The notes below the pieces were generated by a model. The model was not told the DNA's origin. It worked only from the letters and a program-made list of their open reading frames with translations, and did no database searches. The translations under genes were made by a program, and so were the position numbers. DNA of 55,584 nt from Chryseobacterium sp. JM1 (GTDB lineage Bacteria; Bacteroidota; Bacteroidia; Flavobacteriales; Weeksellaceae): NCBI RefSeq assembly GCF_000737715.1, contig NZ_JPRN01000021.1:1-55584 (forward strand), written 5' to 3'. Numbering within the stretch: the first letter of the stretch is position 1; each line of letters starts with the position of its first letter. Shown here in pieces: positions 48,809 through 55,584 of this stretch.

Positions 48809-49546
48809 ATGAACGAGAACGATTACAAACTGGCGATCGCCGAATGGGACAGGCACCGGTCAGATTATTTTCTGATCACCCAACTGATTCAAACCAATTA
48901 TGTTTTTGATCTGTCTAAAGAGCAGCTCGATAAAATCAAAGAAAAGAATAAATACGTAGATGCATGTGCGCAGGTAGGTGTATTTAACGGCGAAATGGTC
49001 CTGATCTTTGTCCCTCTGGATGAAAAAGGATTTATTGACAGAAGCGTTGTTGAATACCAGTACACTACGCTGAAACCGCTTAAACATGATCTGAGACTGC
49101 AGGAAACAAAACAATTCACCGTTGTGAAAAATGCAGTTCTTTCCAGTAACCTTACCAAAATTGATGATAATACCAACACAACCCTTCCTGTAACCAATCA
49201 GCCAATTCTTGATCAGGATATCGCTGTAGAAGCTATTGAACGTTGGAGAAATGAAGGAATGGAATGGTTCTTCCGTGAGTGTACAGAATTCGGAGGACAG
49301 AGAATCTTTAAAAGATTTTATATTCCTATTGCAGATTTGTCACATCCGTATCCGGAAGTTGCGGGCATTAAATGTTCATTTGGTCTCAGACACAATGATA
49401 TTTACCAGAGAATGCTGGTAACCGTGATTTTTATTTCGTTCCATGAGCTTCTTCTGGAAGGAGACAGTGAAGAAACTATTTCAAATACTTACGATTGGGC
49501 GAAACCATGTCCGCCTGTCTGCCGTATTCCCGAACTTGGATCTTAA
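48809..49546 (+). CDS. Hypothetical soluble protein, first gene of a two-component operon
   Basis: The 245-residue protein has no signal or membrane segment. It has charged helices in the first 60 residues (DYKLAIAEWDRHRSDYF), a central Thr/Asn-rich stretch (IDDNTNTTLPVTNQP) and an aromatic C-terminal domain (WRNEGMEWFFRECTEFGG) with Cys-Pro-Pro-Val-Cys near the end. I do not recognise it. It lies 19 bp before the membrane protein gene, so it probably shares the operon with the kinase and regulator. The spacer before it, from 48535, is AT-rich with no clear promoter. Confidence 0.78.
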   Translation: MNENDYKLAIAEWDRHRSDYFLITQLIQTNYVFDLSKEQLDKIKEKNKYVDACAQVGVFNGEMVLIFVPLDEKGFIDRSVVEYQYTTLKPLKHDLRLQETKQFTVVKNAVLSSNLTKIDDNTNTTLPVTNQPILDQDIAVEAIERWRNEGMEWFFRECTEFGGQRIFKRFYIPIADLSHPYPEVAGIKCSFGLRHNDIYQRMLVTVIFISFHELLLEGDSEETISNTYDWAKPCPPVCRIPELGS

Positions 49547-49565
49547 ATACGTAGTATAGATAGGA

Positions 49566-50189
49566 ATGACAGATTTTTTTAAAGCAATTCTATTCCTAAA
49601 CTATGGTCTGCTTCTATCCATCATACTTTTGGGAGCAGCAAAATACCGTATACTGAATACTAAAGAGAAGCAATATTTTCACTGTATTGCTTTTCTTTTT
49701 TTTATTGAACTGTTGAACTTGGTTCTGCCATATGTGTTCAATCTTAATGACACCTCGTTTCTGTATCCTCTGTACATAGCCGGAGAGTTTTTTCTGGTGA
49801 CAGCCTTGTTTATCAGAAAACTGGATCTTCCCAAATATTTTCTGGGCATTACAGCACTTTTAGCCATAGGATTTATGGTGTCAAAATATGTATTCAATTA
49901 CCCTTTTAACAGTGATATTGTCAAAGTGATTTCCAATATTATGATCATCTGCCTTTCAGGGTTTGCTCTGATCCGCGAGATCAAAGATGCGTCTACACAG
50001 AACCGTTTTCTTCTCGTAGATGCGTGCATTTTTTTCTACTATTCCGTTTCGGTCTTTATTTTTATTATTCAGCACCAGCTCGCGAATCTGTCAGAAAATG
50101 ATTATTATATTATTCTGAGTGTGAATAATATTTTGTCAAGCATTTTATACTGTTCATTTTTATATACCTTCATCAAATTAAAGAAGTAA
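49566..50189 (+). CDS. Multi-pass membrane protein upstream of the kinase
   Basis: The 207-residue protein consists almost only of membrane helices (about seven: FKAILFLNYGLLLSIILLGA onwards, the last FLYTFIKLKK). I do not recognise a named family; in Bacteroidota such proteins often sit before NarL-type two-component pairs and may sense a membrane signal for them. Its last three codons before TAA seem to be an extension made by the loss of an earlier TGA: changing base 50179 from T to G would end the protein at AAA-TGA and restore ATG for the kinase. Confidence 0.78.
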   Translation: MTDFFKAILFLNYGLLLSIILLGAAKYRILNTKEKQYFHCIAFLFFIELLNLVLPYVFNLNDTSFLYPLYIAGEFFLVTALFIRKLDLPKYFLGITALLAIGFMVSKYVFNYPFNSDIVKVISNIMIICLSGFALIREIKDASTQNRFLLVDACIFFYYSVSVFIFIIQHQLANLSENDYYIILSVNNILSSILYCSFLYTFIKLKK

Positions 50190-50968
50190 CCTTAAATATT
50201 AGCCTGCTGATCCTTATAATTGTTACCATAACAGTTATCGTATCCTTCATTCTCATAGCGTACAGATCTTTTATCAGCCGGATCATTAAGGAGAAAAATG
50301 TTCAGCATGAAGCTGAAGTTCTTCACCAGAAAAAGCTTGTCCTGGAAAACATCAAAGCACAGGAAGAAGAGAGAAAAAGAATTGCCGTCATGATTCATGA
50401 TGATATCGGAAACCGTCTCAATATCCTTTCCCTGTGGATGAATAACCTGGATACGAAAGGCGATGAGGTGATCAAGAAAAATATTTACAACCAGATGTCA
50501 TCCCTCATTGATGCAGCGCGCAGTATTTCCCATTCATTATATCCTGTCAATCTTGAATCGGTGGGATTTGTTCTGTATGTGGAAGAACTGATTGCGAACC
50601 TTTCGCATAAGATCAATATCTCTATGCAGGTAATGCCCGGATATGAGAAAAAAGATATCTTTGTGGAAGTACAGCTGTACAGGATTATCCAGGAATTTAC
50701 GACCAATGTGATCAAACATTCCAATGCGACGGATCTCTGGATTTATATCAAAGATTATCCCCAAAATATGGCAGTGATTATCTCTGATAACGGACAGGGA
50801 TTTGATTATGATCTCGTGAAAAAAGGAATGGGAATCAAAAACATCGAATCCAGAATAAAATCCATGAATGCCGTCCATAAATGGAAAAGTACTTTAAATA
50901 AAGGAACCCGTTTAATCATTATAATTCCAAAAAACAATGAACTCCCAAATCAAAATAGCCTTAATTGA
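50177..50968 (+). CDS. NarL-type sensor histidine kinase, start codon ATT
   Basis: A kinase of about 263 residues. One membrane helix (about 6-28, LLILIIVTITVIVSFILIAY) is followed by a coiled coil and EEERKRIAVMIHDDIGNRLN with phospho-acceptor His74, then the HisKA_3 helices (RSISHSLYPVNLESVGF) and an HATPase domain with SDNGQGFD and KGMGIKNIESR. The full domain needs translation from upstream of the first ATG (50390), which would delete the helix and the coiled coil. In frame there is no ATG, GTG or TTG; ATT 50177 is the best candidate. The 3' end overlaps the regulator gene by 32 bp. Confidence 0.8.
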   Translation: MKEVTLNISLLILIIVTITVIVSFILIAYRSFISRIIKEKNVQHEAEVLHQKKLVLENIKAQEEERKRIAVMIHDDIGNRLNILSLWMNNLDTKGDEVIKKNIYNQMSSLIDAARSISHSLYPVNLESVGFVLYVEELIANLSHKINISMQVMPGYEKKDIFVEVQLYRIIQEFTTNVIKHSNATDLWIYIKDYPQNMAVIISDNGQGFDYDLVKKGMGIKNIESRIKSMNAVHKWKSTLNKGTRLIIIIPKNNELPNQNSLN

Positions 50969-51614
50969 TGACGAACAGCTGATCCTGGAAGGGGTGAAAA
51001 TGCTGCTCTCGAATGAAAAGAATATTTCCGTCTGCCTTACGTCCAATAACGGCCCTGACTTCATTGAGAAACTGGGAAGCCTTTCCGAAGACGATTTTCC
51101 GCATATCGCATTGGTAGACGTACAAATGCAGCCTATGAACGGCTTTGAGCTGGTAGAAGTTCTTAAAGAAAAATATCCTGAGCTCAGAATCATTATCCTG
51201 TCTTCCCACTACAAAACCTCTATTCTTGGGTACATGGTTAAGTTGGGTGTTTCAGCTTTCCTTCCTAAAAATTCAGACAGGAAAACATTTATCGATGCCA
51301 TTACGATGGTGTATAAAAACGGAGTTTTCTTTACGGCCGAAGATCATCAGATGCTGTTTACGTACATGAACAGCTCTGCCAAGAAGAAATCACTTTTTGA
51401 AATGGAAGACGAATTATCTGAACGGGAAAAAGATGTGGTTAAACTGATCTGTCAGGAATACACCAATAACGAGATCGGAGAGAAGCTTTTCATCAGCCCG
51501 AGGACGGTGGAAAGTCACCGCCAGCGGATCCTGGAAAAGATTGGAGCCAAGAACACCGTAGGGATTGTCATCTACGCCGTTGTGAACAATATATATTCTC
51601 TAGATAAAATGTGA
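50937..51614 (+). CDS. NarL/LuxR-family response regulator
   Basis: The 225-residue protein has a receiver domain with acidic pocket DDEQ and phospho-acceptor Asp61 (IALVDVQMQPMNG), and a C-terminal LuxR HTH: LSEREKDVVKLICQEY, then NNEIGEKLFISPRTVESHRQ. It is the partner of the kinase, with which it overlaps by 32 bp. A terminator covers its stop. Target genes are unknown; the next gene downstream is a DUF2235 phospholipase with its own start region. Confidence 0.93.
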   Translation: MNSQIKIALIDDEQLILEGVKMLLSNEKNISVCLTSNNGPDFIEKLGSLSEDDFPHIALVDVQMQPMNGFELVEVLKEKYPELRIIILSSHYKTSILGYMVKLGVSAFLPKNSDRKTFIDAITMVYKNGVFFTAEDHQMLFTYMNSSAKKKSLFEMEDELSEREKDVVKLICQEYTNNEIGEKLFISPRTVESHRQRILEKIGAKNTVGIVIYAVVNNIYSLDKM

Positions 51615-51638
51615 TTCCGTAGAAATACGGAATTTTTT
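51614..51638 (+). terminator. Terminator after the NarL-type regulator
   Basis: ATTCCGTA (51614-51621) pairs with TACGGAAT (51626-51633) around GAAA and is followed by six T. It begins at the last base of the stop codon. Confidence 0.82.
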
Positions 51639-51773
51639 ATTTGGTATTTTTCACGCTAGTATTGCTTTTCCTTCTTCCGTTAATTTGAAAAATAAGTTTT
51701 TACGGAATTCAGAGCAGAATCAGATCATGAAGATGTCCGGGAAAACTTTTAACAATTAAAGCAAAACACAGCG

Positions 51774-53114
51774 ATGGAAAAAGATACAATATTATCTGTC
51801 GGAATTTTTTTTGACGGAACAGGAAACAACGGAATCAATACGGAAGCCATCATAGTACCTTCAGCCAATAATGAAAGTTATAAAGAGGCGCCCACCAATG
51901 TTTATAAATTATTCAATTTATTCAACGGAAGCCATAAAATATATGTAGAAGGAATAGGAACAATTACAGGTGGTGAAGACAGTAATTTCGCCATGGCTAC
52001 ATGTGCCAATCCACCGGATGCACAGGGCTATTCTTCCGATGATAAACTGCAGAAAGCAGATACTTTTGTACAGAATCTTTTGATTGATAAAAATATAGAG
52101 TATCAGTTTTACGTCTATGGATTCAGCAGAGGAAGCATGCTGGCAAGGGAATTTTGCAACCAGCTTGTCGCGAAATATCCATCAGTAAATGTTACCATAA
52201 AATTTCTGGGCGTTTTTGATACGGTTGAATCCAAACCTTTCAATACCTATGATATGGGTCTGCCGCAGGAAGTGGAAAATGCCCTCCATATTTGCGCGGT
52301 CAATGAATGCAGATTCTTTTTCCCGCTTACCGGATTTTTTGAGAATTCTAAAAATATGCAGGATACCAAAACCGAAACAGCAGGTTCTGTCTGGAAAGAG
52401 GTTTTTGTTCCGGGAGCCCATGCTGATGTAGGCGGAGGCTACTTGCCGGCAGCACATTCTGTGTATATTTCTACTGATTTCATTAATGTGAATGATCTTA
52501 ATGACTATGTTTCAGATGTAAGGAACGCGAAAACCGATGCCGAAGGAAATAAAATCTGGGATGCACTGCTTTCAGATTTTCAAATTGAGAAAGGAGTGGT
52601 CCTTTCGCAGGCTTATATTTCAAGAGAGCTTGTGCTGAACACGCTTCCGTTCGTATATGGACGCATCATGCTGGAGGAAACCAATAGTGCCGTGTCCGGA
52701 ATATTTAATACGGATCTCACCCAATCAGGTCTTGAAATTACAGATGATACCTTCCTTTCGGATTTTTATAAAGCCCTTTCAACCTATGTTGAAAGCTTCA
52801 CACCGGATCTGAAACCGAAGTATGATTATTCAGCTTTGGCAGCCTATACTCATATTTCAGCGAATTACGGGATGTACAGAGACCCGTCGGACAATAAAAC
52901 CGTGGAGGAAATTGAAGCAGAGCTTATTAATAATGGTCTGAATGTACCCAGCAGTACATCCGTAGACCGTGGCATTCATACCAGACTTCTTACCGAGCTG
53001 CATCTTCCCGAAGACAGCTTTGTGGCAGATTTTCTGTATGGAACCAATGTTCCCAATAATGATATCTGGAGCCGTACGATCGAAATGAGATCCGTAACGG
53101 CAGATCAGAATTAG
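51774..53114 (+). CDS. DUF2235 (Tle1-like) phospholipase/hydrolase
   Basis: The 446-residue alpha/beta-hydrolase begins with LSVGIFFDGTGNN, the DUF2235 start. It has the nucleophile elbow VYGFSRGSMLAR (Ser118), FLGVFDTVES (Asp149) and the VPGAHADVGGGY motif (His216, Asp218), together the hallmark of type VI lipase effectors of the Tle1 group. There is no signal peptide, as expected for a T6SS cargo. No immunity gene, VgrG or PAAR is adjacent here: the next gene is an ABC-F protein. A role as effector is therefore inferred. A terminator follows at 53156-53183. Confidence 0.87.
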   Translation: MEKDTILSVGIFFDGTGNNGINTEAIIVPSANNESYKEAPTNVYKLFNLFNGSHKIYVEGIGTITGGEDSNFAMATCANPPDAQGYSSDDKLQKADTFVQNLLIDKNIEYQFYVYGFSRGSMLAREFCNQLVAKYPSVNVTIKFLGVFDTVESKPFNTYDMGLPQEVENALHICAVNECRFFFPLTGFFENSKNMQDTKTETAGSVWKEVFVPGAHADVGGGYLPAAHSVYISTDFINVNDLNDYVSDVRNAKTDAEGNKIWDALLSDFQIEKGVVLSQAYISRELVLNTLPFVYGRIMLEETNSAVSGIFNTDLTQSGLEITDDTFLSDFYKALSTYVESFTPDLKPKYDYSALAAYTHISANYGMYRDPSDNKTVEEIEAELINNGLNVPSSTSVDRGIHTRLLTELHLPEDSFVADFLYGTNVPNNDIWSRTIEMRSVTADQN

Positions 53115-53155
53115 ATAAATACGTTAGTACTTTTCAGTTTTAAATTTAGGTTACG

Positions 53156-53183
53156 AAGGGATGTCTGGCAGGGCATCCCTTTT
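53156..53183 (+). terminator. Terminator after DUF2235 gene
   Basis: GGGATG (53158-53163) and CATCCC (53174-53179) form a stem around a 10-nt loop, followed by TTTT. Confidence 0.78.
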
Positions 53184-53250
53184 ATTGTTCCAAATAATGG
53201 TGCTTCGGGGCAGTCCGTTTTTATTTCTGGGCTATTCATTTCTTTTTCCG

Positions 53251-53258
53251 TACTTTTG
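53251..53258 (+). promoter_or_regulatory. -7 box for ABC-F gene
   Basis: TACTTTTG fits TAnnTTTG; the leader is about 38 nt. Confidence 0.55.
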
Positions 53259-53301
53259 CACCCGAAAATTCATTATTCATCACTAATTTTTATTTTACAC
53301 A

Positions 53302-55227
53302 ATGCTTTCGGTTCAAGGTTTAGGATTACATCATTCAGGAAACTATCTGTTTCAAAATACAAATTTCACCATTAAAAAGGATGATAAAGTAGGTCTCGTA
53401 GGAAAAAATGGAGCAGGGAAATCCACTTTGTTGAAAATGCTTTCCGGCGAAATTAATTTCTATGAAGGAAATGTAGTCCGTGAAGGAGGTGCTACCATCG
53501 GTTTTCTGAAGCAGGATCTGGATTTCGTAAAAGGAAGAACAGTCTGGGCAGAAACCATGCAGGCTTTTGAGCAGATCAATGCGTGGAAAAACGAACTGGA
53601 AGAGGTGAATCATCAAATGGCTGTGAGAACAGACTACGAAAGTGATGCCTATACAGATCTGATCAATAAAATGACAGAACTGAATGACCTTCTGATGAAC
53701 CATGACGCTTATAATCTCGAAGGCGATATGGAGAAAGTATTGTTCGGTTTAGGTTTTAAAGCTGATGATTTCCAAAAAATCACCGATGAATTTTCAGGAG
53801 GGTGGAGAATGAGAATTGAACTGGCAAAACTGCTGCTTCAGAAAAATGACATCATGCTTCTCGATGAGCCTACCAACCACCTGGATATGGAATCCATTAT
53901 CTGGCTGGAAAACTTCCTTAAAGATTATCCCGGTGCCATTGTTCTGGTAAGTCACGATAAGCAGTTTATGACGGCTGTCTGCAACAGAACTTTTGACATT
54001 AACAATAAAAAAGTTGACGACTACAAGGCCAATTATTCCAAATATCTCGTAATGCGTGAAGAGCGCCGTGAGAAACTGATCGGAGCGAAAAAGAATCAGG
54101 ATGCAGAGATCAAGCAGATGGAGGACAACATCAATAAGTTCCGTGCCAGTGCTACCAAAGCATCTTTCGCACAGTCATTGATCAAAAAACTAGACAAAAT
54201 CGAGCGTATTGAAGTGGATAATGAAGACGTTTCAAAATTCAATATCCGTTTCGTACAGTCTATGGTTCCCGGAAAAGTTATTTTTGAAGCAGAGAATTTA
54301 GGAAAAGCATACGGAAAAAAACAAATCTTCGATAATGTAGACTTTATTGTTCAGAGAGGAGACAGAATTGCTCTTTTAGGACAGAACGGACAGGGTAAAA
54401 CCACTTTAGCGAAAATTCTTGCAGGAGATATTAAAGATCATACAGGAAGCTGGAATTTAGGGCACAACGTAAACATCGGATACTTCGCCCAAAATCAGGA
54501 AGAAGTACTGACACCGAATAAAACCGTTTTAGAAGAAGCTGAAGATGCAGCAACCGAAGAAACGAGACCAAGAGTAAGAGACTTATTAGGATCTTTCCTT
54601 TTCCAGGGTGAAGCTGTTTCCAAAAAGACAAAAGTACTTTCCGGAGGAGAAAGAAACCGTCTGGCACTTTGTAAACTGTTGCTTCGTCCATTCAACACAC
54701 TGATCATGGATGAGCCTACCAACCACCTTGATATTCAGTCTAAGGAAATTATCAAACTGGCTCTACAAAATTTTGAAGGAACATTGATCGTGATTTCTCA
54801 CGACAGAGAATTCCTGGACGGACTTTGTGATAAAATCTACGAATTCCGTGACGGAAGAATGAAGGAATTCCTTGGAAGTGTCGGAGAATATCTTGAATAC
54901 AGACAAAAGGAAACCCTTAGAGAAATCTCCGCAGAAAAAGCAAAACTTCACAGCGAAGACAAAATTGAGTTAAAACCGGTTCCGAAAGAAGTGAAAGTTG
55001 AAGAAAAATCATCAACTATCGTAAGTAAGGAGCAGAAAAATATTCAGAATAAATTAAAGAAAGTAGAAGAAAGAATTTCCGAGCTTGAAGTAGAAATCGA
55101 AAAATATGAAGCTTCATTCACCAAAGAAAATCCTTCTGAAGAAACTTTAGAAAAATATAATAAAACGAAAGAAGAACTTGAAGTTGCCCTTCAGGAATGG
55201 GAGCATTTGGGTTCTCAGTTGAGCTAG
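53302..55227 (+). CDS. ABC-F family ATPase (Uup-like)
   Basis: Soluble twin-ATPase of the ABC-F group that acts on ribosomes or, for Uup, on DNA and ribosome assembly. The 641-residue protein has two ABC cassettes. The first has Walker A GKNGAGKSTLLKM, signature EFSGGWRMRIELAKLL and Walker B IMLLDEPTNHLD. The second has GQNGQGKTTLAKI, LSGGERNRLALCKLL and LIMDEPTNHLD. The linker (about 235-310) is a charged helix pair, and the C-terminal 75 residues form a coiled coil as in Uup. There are no membrane segments. Resistance-type ABC-F proteins differ in the linker, so antibiotic protection is not claimed. Confidence 0.95.
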   Translation: MLSVQGLGLHHSGNYLFQNTNFTIKKDDKVGLVGKNGAGKSTLLKMLSGEINFYEGNVVREGGATIGFLKQDLDFVKGRTVWAETMQAFEQINAWKNELEEVNHQMAVRTDYESDAYTDLINKMTELNDLLMNHDAYNLEGDMEKVLFGLGFKADDFQKITDEFSGGWRMRIELAKLLLQKNDIMLLDEPTNHLDMESIIWLENFLKDYPGAIVLVSHDKQFMTAVCNRTFDINNKKVDDYKANYSKYLVMREERREKLIGAKKNQDAEIKQMEDNINKFRASATKASFAQSLIKKLDKIERIEVDNEDVSKFNIRFVQSMVPGKVIFEAENLGKAYGKKQIFDNVDFIVQRGDRIALLGQNGQGKTTLAKILAGDIKDHTGSWNLGHNVNIGYFAQNQEEVLTPNKTVLEEAEDAATEETRPRVRDLLGSFLFQGEAVSKKTKVLSGGERNRLALCKLLLRPFNTLIMDEPTNHLDIQSKEIIKLALQNFEGTLIVISHDREFLDGLCDKIYEFRDGRMKEFLGSVGEYLEYRQKETLREISAEKAKLHSEDKIELKPVPKEVKVEEKSSTIVSKEQKNIQNKLKKVEERISELEVEIEKYEASFTKENPSEETLEKYNKTKEELEVALQEWEHLGSQLS

Positions 55228-55415
55228 GGTGTTATAGGGTTTTAGAGTGGGAGCGTTTTAGGGTTTGAGAGTGAATGAGTATTTGGTTGCTGGTTGACAG
55301 TTGCTGGTTTGAATCACGTAACCCGCATCCCGAAACTAAAATTCACCATTTACTTGCGAAGCAAAATTGACCATTGACTTATCAATAGTCTGATGTCTGA
55401 AATCCGGCATCTTGA
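55228..55415 (+). repeat. Dispersed repeat family A, full-length copy (forward)
   Basis: The blocks, in order, are GGGTGTTATAGGGTTTTAG, GGGTTTGAGAGTGAATGAG, GGTTGCTGGTTGACAGTTGC, ACCCGCATCCCGAAACTAA, ATTCACCATTTACTTGCGAA, AAAATTGACCATTGACTTAT and AGTCTGATGTCTGAAATCC. They match the reverse complement of 46727-46915 block by block. It begins at the first base after the ABC-F stop codon. Confidence 0.82.
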
Positions 55416-55440
55416 TGTAAATCCCTAAATAGAGTTGACC
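55416..55440. mobile_element. Probable terminal repeat of an IS3-family element
   Basis: The sequence from 55416 starts TGTAAATCCC and runs into the end of the transposase gene. IS3-family ends begin with TG and lie close to the transposase stop, so the element edge is placed at about 55416. The other end is outside the window, so this is inferred. Confidence 0.45.
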
Positions 55441-55584
55441 GTATTATTCTTTAATATCTCGTTGTTAAATATATTCAAAATAGGTTTATTAAATTTCATA
55501 TTTTGTCTGCAATTCTCTTCAAATTTTTGAGGAGAGATTCTTCCAATTGCATTATGAGGTCGTTTGGTATTATAATGGTTGACC
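55425..55584 (-). CDS. IS3-family transposase, C-terminal end (cut by window edge)
   Basis: On the minus strand the last 53 codons of a DDE transposase are visible: VNHYNTKRPHNAIGRISPQK, then FEENCRQNMKFNKPILN and on to a TAG stop at 55425-55427. The YNxxRPHxxxG..SPxxF signature is the C-terminus of the IS3-family (OrfB) integrase core. The rest lies beyond base 55584. It is the only insertion sequence in the window. Confidence 0.9.
   Translation of the reverse strand, partial: VNHYNTKRPHNAIGRISPQKFEENCRQNMKFNKPILNIFNNEILKNNTVNSI

Noticed and set aside
53302..55227. ABC-F antibiotic-resistance protein
   Set aside because: The C-terminal coiled coil and overall layout fit Uup-type housekeeping ABC-F proteins; no resistance-type linker is evident.

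Overview
The window reads as a low-GC Bacteroidota chromosome of the Flavobacteriia, most likely Chryseobacterium or a close Weeksellaceae relative. The support is as follows. Several genes are preceded by the Bacteroidota -7 box TAnnTTTG, sometimes with an upstream TTG/TTTG. murA is coupled to a DUF4290 gene. There are DUF6705 and Rhs cassettes with type IX-secretion-like partners, a LemA/DUF2207 pair, and dispersed intergenic repeats of a kind common in this group. This assignment is inference from gene content; no rRNA is present.

Layout. 1-535 is gene-free and full of repeats. 536-9295 (minus strand) carries an OmpR-type two-component pair, an MgtC-like membrane protein and a complete CzcCBA/Cus-type metal efflux system. 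9397-13488 (plus) has a YiiX-like hydrolase lipoprotein, a NIL-domain protein behind an operator-like promoter, and lemA-DUF2207. 13560-15553 (minus) is DUF4290-murA; this MurA has Asp in place of the fosfomycin-target Cys. 15742-23816 holds a secreted GH13 amylase, a DCC protein and a haem-binding protein, katG, and a membrane-bound TPR regulator. 24129-26899 is an AT-rich accessory island: a small membrane protein, a decayed gene, and a lipoprotein with a JAMM-like motif whose signal peptide is frameshifted, paired with a DUF6705 protein. 27132-32613 is mostly housekeeping: tRNA-Gln, der, upp, a hydrolase, a ComF-like protein, and a RamB-like regulator divergent from the glyoxylate shunt genes aceB and aceA (32739-35739). 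36174-38808 has a candidate Cys-rich peptide, a thioesterase and an OafA-type acyltransferase.

39086-43028 is a decaying polymorphic-toxin (Rhs) locus. It holds a tail-fibre-like protein with a frameshifted C-terminus, a sorting-domain-like protein, an Rhs signal peptide fused out of frame to an orphan Rhs C-terminus carrying an HExxH (zincin) toxin domain, an overlapping immunity candidate, a broken second toxin tip with an overlapping small membrane protein, and a further lipoprotein. 43215-48534 returns to ordinary genes: queD, an lpxH-like gene, a LuxE-like protein, a nuclease-like protein, aqpZ and a DUF5715 peptidase. 48809-51614 is a four-gene operon ending in a NarL-type two-component pair whose kinase has lost its ATG start. 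It is followed by a DUF2235 (Tle1-like) phospholipase, an ABC-F protein, a full-length intergenic repeat and the end of an IS3-family transposase cut by the window edge.

The most unusual signals are: (i) the JAMM-like lipoprotein/DUF6705 cassette; (ii) the Rhs remnant with a zincin tip; (iii) two A-tract frameshifts; (iv) a single-base change that removes both a stop and a start at an ATGA junction in a two-component operon; (v) a ~190-bp dispersed intergenic repeat with near-complete inverted copies; and (vi) palindromic operators placed on promoters of a NIL-domain gene and of the glyoxylate shunt.
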